A DNA stretch of 64,000 bases from Bettongia penicillata ogilbyi (GCA_023548195.1 JAJHZJ010000121.1:6931528-6995527), one strand, 5' to 3'; numbered from the stretch's first letter, positions 1-18,639 are shown. Translations and numbers: made by a program. The notes: generated from the sequence alone by a model not told the origin.

Positions 1-507
1 AGTTGAATGGATTTGATCTGTGTGATAGAATTCAGAATCTAATTACACTTCCTAATGCCTGACTTCTAATTTACTTCCCATATTATTTCAGTGTTTGTTT
101 TAAGGCATAGTAGAATTGAATTTCTTAATTCAGATTAACCAACTGATAAAAATCACTGACCAAAATTTATCTGAAAAGCAACCAAAATGGTTAGTGGATT
201 TTTTTTTTTTTTTTTTTTTGGCTATCTTATTTAACAAGGAGAGCATTGGAGGAGGCTTTTTGTAAAATTAGTTAAAAATTTTTTTTGGAGTTTGGGATTC
301 ACAAAAGGTCTAGACAATTGATAAAGGAGTTGACAAGTGAGTCCTCTTAAGTGGATTATTTGACTTCTTAAACCAAGAAATATTAATTTTTAAAACCTGG
401 AAGAAAAGTTATAGACTAACATACGTTATTAACATTACATAACATGCAAACATATTTTCCAACTTCTTGTGGATAAAACCATTTACTCCTTGTTGACTAT
501 TTATGGA

Positions 508-885
508 GAACTCACATGGGACAGGCGATCACATGGTGGCTAGAAGAAATGATACAAGGGCACTCTCAAGGTCTCTCTCAAGAACTTTGGATTTGACTGT
601 GCAACATGGGAGACCCTGGCACAGGACCACTCAGCATGGCATGCCCACATAAGAAAAGGTGCTGTGTTCTTTGAACAGAGCAGAATTGAGATAACACAAA
701 GTAAATGCAGGATGCGCACATTTGGGATATCCACCCCAGATATTCACATAGACTCTCTGTGCCCAACCTGTGGTAGAGCATTCCAAGCTGGTATTGGTCT
801 GATCAGCCACAGTCGGACACTGAAATATTTCACTTTATCGTGGTGATGTCATTTTGGTCCTCTTCAAAGATAACAACCAACCAGC
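508..885 (+). mobile_element. RTE-type LINE 3' end fragment
   Basis: One frame stays open from about 601 to 846 and reads WETLAQDHSAW, then EQSRIEITQSK, then CPTCGRAFQAGIGLISHSRT. This is the zinc-finger-like CxxC...H tail found at the C-terminus of RTE-like LINE proteins. A noncoding tail ending in a CAACAACC-like motif follows. Only the 3' end is present. It is an old insertion in the TPP2 intron, not a host gene. The family assignment is from recall of the motif, not from a search. Confidence 0.6.
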
Positions 886-1879
886 TACCAGTAACCTCCC
901 TCACTGAGTAAATACATAAAATGGGAACAGAATTTAATTCTTGGTGCAGAATTTTATTTTATTCTGGCCTAATTATTTAATATTTTCTTGAACATATTTT
1001 CATTAACTTTTAAAGTTTTAAGAATGTTGACTTATTTAGCATTATTTAGTTCATGGATCTCAGAAGCTACTGCTATTTTTCCTTTTTGTCCTGAAGTTCA
1101 GTAGTAATCGGAGAATTAAGGAAGGATTTGGTTTTTTGGACATCCATATGAATATTTTTGATTGTTGACTTTTATCTCTGTCATATTTACCTCAAATATT
1201 ATAATTTCACAGTAACCTTGTGAATTAAGTAATAGAGATTTTCTTTAGGTGACAGAACTAAGGTTTAGAAAAGGTTGGATATCTTACCCATGGTCTCTCA
1301 GATTGTCTAAGGCCTATTTTCTCCTAGAAGCAGTTGGGAGCCCCTGGCACTCTGTAGGCTGGATTTGAGGAGGAGAAAGATACCACTCCTCTCTCTCGAG
1401 TTTCCTCATATTTGACTGTGTTGTATTATTCTACATATGCTGACTTTACACATTTTCTTTTATGTGTATTTGTTACCCACCTAATAACATATAAGTTCCC
1501 TGACAACAGGCACAGTTTTATACTTTTGTCGTTGTATCCCTAGCACTTAACAGATGCTTCATAAATGCTTTATTGAAATTGGGAAGAAGGCATTAATAGG
1601 ACTGTATCCTAAGTTAAGGAGATTTGTGAGTATCTCTCCTGTAGTCATAGGATTTTAGTCCTATAAAGGATTGTAATGCCTTAATTTTATGGGTTGGGAA
1701 ACAGATTGAGATGATGTTTTTTTCTAAAGAAAATGCACTGATTTAGTAGCATAAGCAAGATTTGGTCCTAGGTCTCATCACTCTCAGTGAAGTAGTCTTA
1801 TAATTCTACTGTACTATGTACACACTGTTTATCAGTTTCCCTTAAAAACCTTTTTTGTTTAGCTTTAATAGGAATTTGA

Positions 1880-2790
1880 CAAGTAGGGCATATCTTTCTA
1901 GTAAGGGGAGATAATAGGTACATACAAATTGATACTAGGTGTTTTTGGCAAGAAAGCACTAAGCAGCTAGTGAGAAGCAGGAAAGTCCTGAAGTAGAAAG
2001 TGGTGTTTGAATTGAATCTTGAAGGAGTCTAGAAGTCCTGAGAGGTGGAGGGTCACATGTGAGACATGACCTGTGAGAAGGCCACTCTGTCTAGGTCGTG
2101 GTCTACCCAGAAAACAGATAATGTCTAATACACCTGGGAAGGCAGACTGGAGCTGGTCAGGAATGCCAAAAAGAGTTTTATGTATTTGATATCAAAAGAG
2201 CAGAGTTATCTAGTCACACCTGAGCTTTTGGAACATGCCTTTGGCATATATTTGGGGCAGCTAGTGCTGCCAGTGCAGGAGTCAGGAGGACCTGAGTGCA
2301 AATCTCACCTCAGACACTTGACACTCACTAGCAGTGTGACCTTGGGCAAGTCACTTAACCCCAATTGCCTCATCCTGGGTCATCTCCAGTCATCCTGATG
2401 AATATCTGGTCACTGGATTCAGATGGCTCTGGAGGAGAAGTGAGGCTGGTGACCTGCACAGCCCTCCCTCACTCCAAATAAAGTCAAGTTCAAGTCATGT
2501 CATTATTTCTCTCATGGCATGGTCTTCTTCAGCAACGAAGGATAAACACACATTGGCATGTGTTTAAGATAAATTGGAAAGAGGAGACAAAATTTTAAAC
2601 TCAGGAAATTATAGCAGTCATCTAGACTATTAATAAAGGAGTTGACATGTGAGTGAAGAAAAGGAGGCAGATATAAGAGATGTTATGGAATTAGAATCAT
2701 CAAGATGTGTTACTTGTTTAAGAGCAGTTACTAGGACAAAAAGAATCCTAGCAAAGGAGGGTTGACAGCCAAGGGACTGTCTGTGATTGG
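1880..2790 (+). repeat. Unclassified old interspersed repeat, split by a SINE
   Basis: Both flanks (1880-2240 and 2566-2790) resemble one continuous diverged element of the type that also appears near 9570-10060, 14110-14560 and 27985-28260. Those copies share phrases about tissue-neutral 'ttgaaggagg' and 'gaggcagag' motifs. The SINE at 2254-2552 interrupts it. I cannot name the family. Confidence 0.35.
2254..2552 (+). mobile_element. Marsupial tRNA-derived SINE with target-site duplication
   Basis: The element starts GGGGCAGCTAG and carries the CORE-like middle (TGACCTTGGGCAAGTCACTT). It ends in a marsupial-type tail with GGCATGGTCTTCTTC followed by an A-rich CACA end. It is flanked by a 13-bp duplication, TTGGCATATATTT at 2241-2253 and TTGGCATGTGTTT at 2553-2565, with two mismatches. 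The tail type points to a marsupial genome, probably the Australian WSINE/WALLSI kind. That last step is from memory and not checked. Confidence 0.75.
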
Positions 2791-3642
2791 GGTATACCTA
2801 ACCAAATGACCCCTGAAGAAGAGCTTCATAGAGAGTTGCTTGAGCAGCAACTCAAAGTAGCCCTCTCTCCATGTCTTTGGATTATGATTTTACCCAGACA
2901 TACCAGAAATTTGTTCTCTTTTTTCTCATTGGCAGAGGATCCTAGGATGAAGAAAATTATTATCCATTGATTTATGAGGTGTTAGGGATGGTTTTATTGA
3001 ATGAGTCTTTCTTTGTGCTATGGTTTAATTGAGTGCTTTATTTCTGGGAATTTACCTGATCTTTGAGTAAAGAATATATCTGATTGGGGCTTAAGTTAAG
3101 ATGATTATTTCCCTTCCCGCCACCTCATGTGTACTACAGGAGAATAAGGTAGTATGGGAGAACCTCATTACCTTTAAATATGGTTTATTAGTGCATTGAT
3201 TTTTCAGTTAAATTCATGACAACTTTGTGCCCTGCCAACTTGTAATTGATCATTCATAAATGGGTCTTAGAGTCTTAATAGTTTTACATCAAAAGGTCTC
3301 TGTATGCCCTGATTTTTATTTTCATACTACTGTTCCCATTACGTATGTGTGTGTATAAGTATGTACTTACATATATTATGTAATAAATATGTAATATGTA
3401 TCCAAATACATATGTCCCTTCAGCAGTTTGATTATCATGTTTTTATCATCTAGTTATTTATAGATGAAACTTGAGTTATTTTTTGCTATTTCTATCCTTT
3501 AAACTAGTAGGTCAATTCGAAATATTTAAAATCTATTGAAAATTAGATACAAGAGGTGCATTAATTGTAGATATTTAATTTTTTTTCCAGATTATGAATT
3601 CATAGGCTTATAGTAAAGGTTGCTCTTAAGAAGAATCTTTTC

Positions 3643-3893
3643 ACTGGGTATGGTGGTACATTCCTATAATCCTTGCTTTCACTGAACCTGGGGTGGGTAG
3701 ATTGCTAGAACTTGAGAGTTCTGAACTGGAGTGGGCTAAGCCAATGGAATGTCCTCACCACATCTGGCACCAATATGATGTTGCCTCAGGAGCAGAGGGG
3801 CCACTTGCTTGTCTAAAAAAGGGCAAACCAACCCAGGTTGGAAATGGAGCAGATCAGAACTCCCATGCTAATCAATAATGGGCTATCAATGAC
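3643..3893 (+). pseudogene. 7SL (SRP) RNA pseudogene
   Basis: The stretch follows the signal recognition particle RNA along about 240 nt. It has the 5' domain (CTGGGTATGGTGGTACA, compare the GGGCGCGGTGGCGCG start), the GAGTTCTGAACTGGAGTG segment, and the S-domain core (GGCACCAATATGATG). The segment GGTTGGAAATGGAGCAGATC and the end CTCCCATGCTAATCAATAATGGG follow. Most differences are CpG decay and scattered substitutions. The last part of the 3' Alu domain is missing, so it is a 3'-truncated retrotransposed copy in the TPP2 intron and not an active RNA gene. It is not an Alu, because the S domain is present. Confidence 0.85.
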
Positions 3894-4154
3894 TTTTGTG
3901 TTTCCAGCAGGGAAAAGATAGGGACATGAGTTTTAAAAAAACATGGGTAGGTAGAGAGATATCAATTTTTCTTTTAATAAAATATTCTAATGTGTAAATT
4001 ATATGCATTTTGTGATTCTACCTTTTGAAGTTATGAATTTTTTTAAAAATTTAAATTTAGTACCAGCTAAATCATACTGTAATTTCCAATATTATATTTA
4101 TGGTATCACAGTGTTTAAATTTTAATTTAAATTATATCTGTTTACCTATTGTAG

Positions 4155-4274
4155 GTTTTGACATTTGCATATAAACATGCATTGGTAAATAAAATGTATG
4201 GGAGAGGCCTCAAATTTGCAACCAAACTTGTGGAAGAAAAGCCAACTAAAGAAAATTGGAAAAATTGTATCCAA
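4155..4274 (+). CDS. TPP2: TPP2, penultimate coding exon
   Basis: Tripeptidyl-peptidase II is a giant cytosolic serine peptidase of the subtilisin (S8) family. It trims tripeptides from peptides released by the proteasome. This exon is exactly 40 codons, phase 0-0, with a CTATTGTAG acceptor and a CAA|GTAAGT donor. It encodes [20 protein letters not shown] and then [20 protein letters not shown], which match the C-terminal helical region of mammalian TPP2 almost residue for residue. No earlier TPP2 exon was found in 1-4154, so the window opens inside an intron. The catalytic domain lies upstream of the window. Confidence 0.95.
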
Positions 4275-5639
4275 GTAAGTAATCACAAAAAAATGTTAAT
4301 AATCTGTCATTAGTATGTGATCATTGGTAAAGACAGCTAAACTCTGTTGAAATAATGATTATTTTCTGTGAAATAAAAACTTTTTACACTATATTTAGGA
4401 ACCTGTCATAAAATGATCATACCGCATGTGATGTATAAAAACCATTGGTGGTATAAAAACGGAATTCATTGTAGATCATAAGAGATTTTCTTTTCCAAAT
4501 TTAAAAAGGCGTTTTAAAAATCAAGGAAAATTATATTTAGTCTCACTGTGCTATAAGAAAGTTATTGACTTTATTTGGAATTTTAACATAGGAATTAATG
4601 TTTTTTATTTATTAGAAATAAAATGTTTTTCACTCGATAGAATGGGGTGGATTTTTTAAAGTGGGTAGTAACTGAAAAAATACTTAAACTTTAAGGATTC
4701 ATACTTGATATTTAGTTCTTTAATGGAAAACATTATCATGATAGTATTTTTTTTTACACAGATAAGTATATAAAATGGTTTTCTGAGCATATTGGTAATT
4801 GAATATGAGAGTATGGTGAATGCATTAATACTTACAGAGAGGATTTAGGTTTCATTTTAATTCTTTAGTTATATGTGTAATGACCCATGTTCACAAATAA
4901 TGTGAATGGAATGGTCAGTGCAGGGAAATTTCGATCAAGCTAACATGATGAGGGGACAGTGGAGTTTTTAAAGTAAAGTATTTACTTATTAAATTCATTT
5001 ATTAAATTATTTATTATTAAAAGTTATCATTTAGATTTATTTATTTAATAAGGTATGATTTATTTACTCATTAATTTACTTTATTTATTTTTATAATAGC
5101 AGCAAATTTAATCTTGAAAAGTTAGATAAAATTTCCACTGACTATATAATTAGAGGTAGATGCTATGGAGGGCCTTTAAAAAAAAAAGAAAATGAAAGAT
5201 TACATTAGTCATCTCTTCATAGAGCTATTACTCTCTGCCCTCACTTTAAGGACTATATAGCAGTCCTTGATACAAAAGATTTTATATTAACCTGCATTTC
5301 CTTGTACTGAAGAATTCAGTAAAGACATTGTCTAAAAATTATTAATAATTATATCTTTACATAAAAATCATTCCTTTTTATATGTTAAGGTATAATGACA
5401 AAAATTTAAAGCACTAGTTTCAAGTGCAGAGTAAATTTAGGAAGTAACTGCCACTTTGGAATTAGGTGTTTATCAGTAAGAAAGAACATAAGGGAAATGT
5501 CATTAATTTGCCATATGTAACAAACTAATGATCCATACTGTTCCATAATCTAACAAAGACTTCTTGGGGCAATTTATGGTGAAGCATAGTTGCTATTACC
5601 CTTCATTACCTTGTCCTTAGAAGTTATACTAGGTACTTT

Positions 5640-6550
5640 TTAAAAATAGGTTTTTTAATTGATGTCTTCTGTTTTTATATCATCATAGTTATTCCTGGTA
5701 TGATTCCTTCTCCCAGAGAGACATTCTGTGTAACAAGTAATATTTTTTAAAAACAAGAGAAAAAAAAGGAAAAGAGAAGAAAAAGTTAGCACAGCAGATC
5801 AGTACACTGAAAATCAAAAAGTCTTACATAATGTCTGAACCTCTTATCTCTACAAAAGGGTGGGTTAGAGGTGTCCTTTTTTGTCTCTTCTTTTGAGATC
5901 TTTACAGTTTTGTTAATTTCAGTTTTGATTTTGTGTGTGATTATTTTTTCCATTTATATTCATGTACATCCTTCTGTGCTTCTCTGTATTCATCACATAC
6001 ATTTCTTACACACAGTAATACTTTATTATATTCATGTACCACGATTTGTTTAGCTGTTCCTCAGTAGATGAGCCTCTACTTTATTTCTAGTTCTTTGCTG
6101 ACACAAAAAGTGCTGCTATAAAAATTTTTAGTATATATGAGATTTTTTTTCCTATCAGTGGGTTTCTTGAGAGTATAAGGCCATTAATAGAGGCTTTGGT
6201 TCAAAAGGTACAGACATTTTAGTCACTTCTTTCCCTCATTCCAAATTGCTTTCCAAAATGAAGGTACATTTTGTCACACATCACAGCTCTACCAACAGTG
6301 TGTCAGTGTGCCTGTCTTTCCACACTCTCCAGCATTGACAGTTGCCATTTTTTATCGTCATTGTTAATCTGCAGGATGTGAGGTAAAACCTCTAGTTCAT
6401 TTTGATTTGCATTTCCCTCATTATTAGTGAAAGAATGGAGCATTCTTTTATGGGTTTACAAATACTTTGGAATTCTTTTGAGAATGGTTTGTTCATATGC
6501 TTTGACCACTTACGTGTTCACAAATGGCTCTTAGAAACTTAGTACTTGTT
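5640..6550 (+). repeat. L1-like LINE 3' region relic
   Basis: The text has the well-known L1-associated run: 'caaattgctttccaaaatg', 'ctctaccaacagtgtgtcag', 'actctccagcattgaca' and 'gatttgcatttccctcattat'. No open reading frame of note remains. Similar stretches occur near 25620-26360 and 36370-37330, so it is a dispersed family. It lies in the last TPP2 intron. Confidence 0.55.
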
Positions 6551-7566
6551 CTTTAAAAGCTAATAAATACTCAGTTTGAAATTTTTATTTTTTGCTTGAT
6601 CTCATTTTTTCCTATAAACAGAAAAGGAGTGAAGAAAAAATAGGAAAACAAAATAGAAACTGGACACAGAACCAAGAGAGCATAGAAAAGTGATGTATAT
6701 AAAAGATAGCTGTATAAACCAGAAAAAGAATATAAAGGGGTAGCAGTATCAACCACAGAGAACAGAAGAGATAAACTAGTAAAATACTATGTATTCTTGA
6801 GATTAACAGCTCTAGATGCACATAACCTAGCCTGTATTAATTGAATTCCCTATTTTTATAAGTTTAGTATAGCAAAGCTCCACATATTAGCTTGCTATTG
6901 TGAGGTGATGGCCAAAATAACAGAAGGAAAGAAAAAGAGAAAGGAAGAAAGAAATGAACTCCTCTTCATTGTTAGATCACACATTAGCGTAGCTTCCATC
7001 ACTCTCCTTGAACTCTAGAATTAGCCCAGTCCTATGCTGTATCACACTTAATCTCATTAATTAATCTTCACCAGAGTTTTGAAAAATTCTTTTTTAGTTA
7101 ATCCAAGACAAGGCTAAGTTTTTCCAAAAGAAATTTTTACTTTGAAGCTAGGAAAAAATAATGCTCACTACCTCTTCCAAAGGTCAGGGAAGAGAATACA
7201 GAAAAGAAGAGGAACACTTGAGTCTGTTTTACTTGTCTGAAGGAGTGGCTGGCCTGGTTCTGGGTGTCTTAGTTCAGGTTCCTTCACTTTGTCTCAGCCC
7301 AGCTGTGATGTCATATTGCCACCTAAGAAGCAGATTCAGTGTACCTGACATGATGGACTTACTTAGGAACCTAAAAGATCCAATGTGTTTTAAGCCATAA
7401 TGAAAAATTATTTGCTTTTACTTTCATCTGCTAATATAAATGCCATTTTCTATATTGCAGATTCTTTCCAATGGTAAAATATCTGATGCAGAATTTATTG
7501 AGAATTAAGTGGTTCAAATTCATCTCTTTTTCTATTTTAACGGTGTATTCATATGTTTCATTTTAG

Positions 7567-7656
7567 CTGATGAAGTTACTTGGATGGACCCATTGTGCAT
7601 CTTTTACTGAAAACTGGCTCCCCATCATGTATCCTCCTGATTATTGTGTATTCTGA
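7567..7656 (+). CDS. TPP2: TPP2, last coding exon and stop
   Basis: The acceptor is TTTCATTTTAG, and the exon reads LMKLLGWTHCASFTENW and then LPIMYPPDYCVF before a TGA at 7654-7656. This is the conserved C-terminus of tripeptidyl-peptidase II. The 3.3 kb intron before it holds an L1-like relic. It joins in phase 0 to the exon ending at 4274. The gene is convergent with METTL21C; the two stop codons are about 4 kb apart. Confidence 0.95.
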   Translation: MMKLLGWTHCASFTENWLPIMYPPDYCVF

Positions 7657-8509
7657 AATATCAACTAAGACTAAAAATTTTAAAAAAATGTTTTATAGTG
7701 ACCTATACAACAAATTTGTGACATTTTTATTCTGATGCATGTTCATCCACTATTAAAATGATGTGTATTTATCAGAAAATTCACTGGTGTGTGGCTTAAT
7801 ACATGTAAACTCAGACCCTGACATCAAGAAGTTTTCTTAGTGCATCACATTGCTGGCAATGGGATGTGTCTTTACTGCCAGCACCAAGGATTTTCATTTG
7901 GGTTGCAGCTTATTGCATGCATATTAGGTTTTTAACTGTTACTTTGAACTGCAGACCTGTAAAATTTCTATTTTTATTTTATAAATGGACAGGGTTTTAA
8001 AATGCTTGACTTTAATTTTTTTTCAATTGTATGAAGGCCTTAAAAATAAGCTACATTAGGTGTAGCTAAAATTATTTATTAGACTAAAGTAATGGAACCT
8101 CATTTCATTTTTTGTTGGCAAACGTTTACATTTTGATTAATGATTCAGATGAAAAATTGTCACTACTAATATATGTCATTTGATGGAGCATAGCTCCTCC
8201 TATAAATCTTCATCTTGGACTTATTTCAGGCAAATCATTTTTTAAAATATCTACGTGAAGTTCAGAGTATCAGGATGAACTGATACATGTATAAGTGCCA
8301 GACAGCTAATTCTTTATCAGGTATTGTAAAGCTATACATATGATATGTTTATTAAAGTTGAAATAATGTAAAACACTTGAGAATAAATGTGCAAAATTGA
8401 AGATCAAAGTACACCATATGCACTCTGATACCTTAAGGAAATTTTTTTATAATTAATAAAAGTGAATATTGAAGCTACTTAAAGTTGGTCTTACTTTTTC
8501 ATAAATAAA
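7657..8509 (+). other. TPP2: TPP2 3'UTR with candidate poly(A) signals
   Basis: Downstream of the stop the DNA is AT-rich and free of SINEs. AATAAA hexamers stand at 8381-8386, 8455-8460 and 8504-8509, giving possible cleavage sites around 8.40-8.53 kb. Which one is used cannot be told from sequence alone. A MIR relic starts just beyond, at about 8605. Confidence 0.55.
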
Positions 8510-8604
8510 ATTTTGAAAAGCTGGTAGCACTTAGCAAGAAATATATGTTAAATCTTGTGGGAAAATTTTGTTAGTGCAGTACTTTATGTTGCAATGTCCT
8601 TTGT

Positions 8605-8764
8605 AGGATTGGAATTACCAAAATCCTGTCTGTGCCACCTGTCAACTGTGTTCCCATGGATAAATCACTTAAATCTTTCTGAGTGTTCATTTTCTCATCT
8701 GTAAAATGAGAGGATTGGACTAAATGACCTTCAAGTCCCCTTCTAACTCTAAATCTGTAACATT
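8605..8764 (+). repeat. MIR SINE relic
   Basis: The order of motifs is MIR-like: 'ggataaatcacttaaat', 'cattttctcatctgtaaaatg' and 'ggactaaatgaccttcaag'. It lies between the TPP2 3'UTR and METTL21C. Confidence 0.7.
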
Positions 8765-11690
8765 ATAATCACATTTTCATATATTTTAAATTCTAGCTGT
8801 ATTATTCAGTTGGCCAAACATTTTTAATTTTCTCTTTGCCCTCAAAACACAAGTAATCATTATAAAGTATATTTTTTATTCACTCACATAATTCTTTTAT
8901 TACAAGCATGACTTCTTAATAGGTAGACAGGCCATTGATTTAGTATTCTGAATATATGAATCTAGAATCAAAGAACCTTAGAGATAGACAAGGAATAGCC
9001 CCCCCCACTCCAAGCCTCAACAATATAGTTCTTGGTGTCTTTCCTTAGATCCCATTATTGCAAGCAGGACCCCACGAGAAGCACTCACATTTCAAATTGT
9101 CACCACTAGCCTTGGTACAAGGTCCACTTATTTCTTCCCACATTCCCACCTTTGAACCTAGGGTGAAAAGTAAAAATAGTACCATTGTCTCCATAACACC
9201 AAACAGAAGTATCCCAGGAGTCAAAACATGTTGCTTGTCCACTAAGCATAACCTACCAATTCATTGGCTCAATGACTCCTGGCAATTTTCCTAATTTTTT
9301 TTTGTTTTCATGATTAGATTTTAAATATTTTTTGACATGACATTGATGTCATAAGATTGTAAATATTAAGTAGGCTGTTATTGATACCACCACTAATTGT
9401 GTCATCATAGTTGTCATGTGACCTTTAAATAGAGATATCTGTTCTGTCTACCTCAGATATGAATACCAAAACGAGAATCCCTGCCTTCGAAGACCTTATA
9501 TTATACCAGGCCAAATAAAATAAATAATAGAGGTTTTATATAAAATAAAAAATAAATGTGCAGTCTTGTGGAGGGTAGTAACAGTGGAGCAATTCTTGAA
9601 AGGCCTTTGAAGGAGGCCATGCTTGAGCTGAGCCTTAAAAGAAGAGAGGGATATCAAGAGGCAGAGCTGAGGAGGGTAGGCTGTTGCGGGCTGGAGTGAT
9701 CACATGTACAGAGACACAGATGACAGGAGGAGTGTCCCAGGAGGAACAGCAAATAGGACAGTTTACCTGTGACATGCTATGTACAGAGTAAGACCAAGCA
9801 CATTGGAGCTATATCGTGAAAGCTATAAATATCAAAGGATTTTGTTTTCGCTCCTACAAACAATCCCGTGGGAAATGGAGTGATAGTCAATAATATGTTG
9901 TGTGAAGAACTTTTAAGTGCCAGAACAGAGTTGGTATTTTAACCTAAAGATAATGGGAAAACACGGAAGCTTCTAGCACAAGGGAAAGGCATGGTCAGGC
10001 ATACACTTCCACCTCAGGCTCAGAGAACTGAATAGCGACAGTCCAGGCAAGAAGCTATGATGAGCTTTTATAAGCTTTTTCACTTGTATGAAATGGCTTC
10101 TGTGAGGGAGGTATGAAGTGAGAGGGGGAAATGAGAGTTGATGTTTTGCAAGTGCCAGCAGACCCAGCAGTCAGCTGGGCATGTGCTGTAATGAAGATAG
10201 ATTGCTTCCCAGTTCCTTGGTGGCCTCTCCCAGCTGGCACACCAAAAGGGACTTGTGGGATTGCGGTGAGGAGCCATCACAATCTTGGCACAGGACAGAT
10301 GTGCTTTTCATGTGCTTGCACAGACTTGAGACACTCAGCAGAAAATGATGAGAGCCACCTCTCTTAGGTCTGTGGTGACTTTGCTCATTATCTCTTCCAA
10401 TAAGAATCCTTTAAGAACAAGGTTTGAAGAATACGGGTTTTGAAGTAGTTTTATTTGGGAGTGAACTGCCAAAATTACCATAAGAGCACAATTTTGAGTA
10501 AATGGCAACATTGCCATCATCATAGCGTGCATCATTGTAGGATGTTAGCACACTAGGAACTACATTAGACGATAGGCCATGCCATGGAAGGAAAGGATAC
10601 CACTTTTCCTAGTACTACTTGATTTGAATAAGCTTCATGAAAATTGGGACCACAGGAGTTCCTGTTTGCCTCTCCAGAAACAAACACAATGCCTTGCACA
10701 CAGTAGGTGCCTAACATTTGAAGTGACTTAAGCAATCTGGAATAATTTAAGATTGAATTAAATACTTGAGAGTCAATAGCCAATGCAATATTTTATGAAA
10801 TAATTATCTTCCTCAAAAGTATACTATAGAGTAAACTTTTACAAAATCCAAAATGTTTTCCAGTGGCTTATATTATAAAAATATTAAATGTCAGTACTAA
10901 AATGTAGTAACAATTAGTTAAGAATGCAAATAGTTTCAAATGCTACCTAAAAAATATTCTGATGGTATAATGCACTAAGCAATCTCAAACCTGGAAGGAT
11001 TGGGTTTTGAACTGGTTGCAACCTCACCCTATAATGTAAATGATATTATACAGTTTGTTTCTTTTATTCGGTTGAATAGGTAACTTTTCTGTGAGGAGAA
11101 ATGGCTTCTGAATAGTTATTAGCTAGAGAAAATTACTGAGTAAATGCGTCATTTAACAAAAACGTGTGTCTCATACTGCAAATATAGTGTAAAGTTGCAT
11201 ATTTGAAGGCATGTTGTTGAGGATTCACAAAAGGAGATGACCATTTTCTGAACAAATTTGAAAATAATTCAGCAGTTTTATGTTAAACTGATATTTGTAA
11301 TATCTTTGCCCTATATTGCTTCATCAGGAGTTTTAAAAACATAAGCTAAATGTGATTCAGATAATTTGGAAGCATTTATTTCAAGTATATGAGAGGGTAA
11401 ATTTAATTAGGTGAGTTTATACTTGTGAATTATAAAGTGTTACTATTTCAAAATATGTAATGTATAAAATTTGGTGTGTGTATATATGTGTATCTATATG
11501 TAGATGTATAAATGTAGATACAAAACTTGGTTTGACATTAGTGTCTGAAGTATGTCTACAAAGCATTTTGAAGACATATATTTAAATTCTTAATTTCTCA
11601 GGTACTTATATCTGTTTTGCCTCAAATATAATGCATCTGCATTTGCTTCAAAAGGTATATTAACATGATGGCTTGTTTTCCTATTTTATT
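8765..11690. other. TPP2-METTL21C intergenic region
   Basis: No gene is seen here. It holds an old interspersed repeat around 9570-10060 with 'aggaggccatgcttgagctg', and AT-rich single-copy DNA. The part next to 11691 is probably METTL21C 3'UTR: on the minus strand AATAAA occurs 1-6 nt past the stop codon (11685-11690) and again near 11370. Confidence 0.5.
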
Positions 11691-17272
<5,582 letters not shown>

Positions 17273-17819
17273 AACCTAACCAGGCTAGAGGAGAAATACC
17301 TAGGCAAAAAGCTGAAACAAAGTACAAATCAAATACATGTGTTGGAATTTGAGATTTGGTCTTTTTCTCCAAGTTACAGATTTATAAAACTTAGACAGCA
17401 GTACCATTTCCTGTTCCAAATTTTCATTTTTGCCAGTTTCTTGAGTCTAGTTGCTTTTACAAGAATTTGTCTGTATATAGATGTACCCTTTCTTAGAGTG
17501 CTGTCAAGGTTGACGAATTCTTGGTCATTGCTTTGTATCCTCATCTCTGCCTCGTTTCAACTTCCTGAAACAAGGTGCCTCTCCCAGGAAAAGCTCATCA
17601 CTTCTAATCTCATCACTATGCTGCTGACTGACTCAAACTTTGTATACCACTTCCTTCAGTTTCCTCTCCACTCTGACTGGAGGACTGGAGGGTAGAGTTT
17701 AAAGTCCTCCCAAAGTCTTCCTATATAGAGGGAAGAGAGTGGACTTTCAGCTCACTCCACTTTGCATCTGCAGCTCTGCTCAGTTTCAACTCCAAGGCAC
17801 AATTTTCTCCAGTGCTGAG

Positions 17820-17960
17820 TACCCCCTTAGTTGCCCAACCTTCCCTGCCCCTCAAACTTCTGCACCCCTTGTGTTGTCTTCCCCATAAGATTGTAAGCTC
17901 CTTAGTAAAATGTCTGGCACATACTAGAAGCTTACTAAATATGTATTGGATTGAATCATC
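17820..17960 (+). repeat. L2 LINE 3' end relic
   Basis: The text 'agattgtaagctccttagt', 'aatgtctggcacatactaga' and a tail ending TTGGATTGAAT is the usual L2 3' end. Confidence 0.6.
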
Positions 17961-18639
17961 AATTGGAAATATATGCTACTCTTGGTCATGTTGATTTCAT
18001 CCTGACCACTATCTTTTATTACATTTTACCAAATCAGTTCTGATAATAATGTTATTATTGCATTTTTGGCATTTCATATAACTGTAATTGGGAAGTTGGT
18101 AATATCTGACACCACTAAAATAATAGTGATGCCCTTCCCTACACAGGTGGGAGACTCAGCTCTTTCCCACTGGTTTCCAGCAATTTTATCAGTCTTCCAT
18201 AGAACCACACTTCAAATCAAATGAGAAGAACAGATTGTTGACAATCAAGTCAGAAAACAGTCCTCAAGTAATAAAGAGGACTTTTCCTATCTAGTTCCCC
18301 TGGGCTAGAAATATTTAACAAGTGGCCAATAGCAGGTTCCTTGAACAGCTGTAGTCTAAAGAGCTTAAGGGAAGAAAGGATAGAAGGACATGGGCAATCT
18401 GCTAAAATGGGTGGGGGGATCAGCAAAATGCATCCCAAAATGCTAAGCAGTAGCATCCTTTGAGAAGTGCAGAAATTAGCCATATGGTTCATATCCTAAG
18501 GGCAAGAAGGAACTATACCTTCCTCCTCTTCATTGCTTTTAGGATACCTAGGGTAGTATTTTGTGTTGTTTTTAGATCACTCTTGGGATCTGGTAGAAGC
18601 AACGCCCTCTACCAATTACTCTGCTATTTATAATCTTAT

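Noticed and set aside
664..846. A zinc-finger-like short protein (CPTCGRAF...H)
   Set aside because: The motif is the C-terminal tail of an RTE-type LINE protein, and the frame continues upstream into LINE sequence without an exon start.
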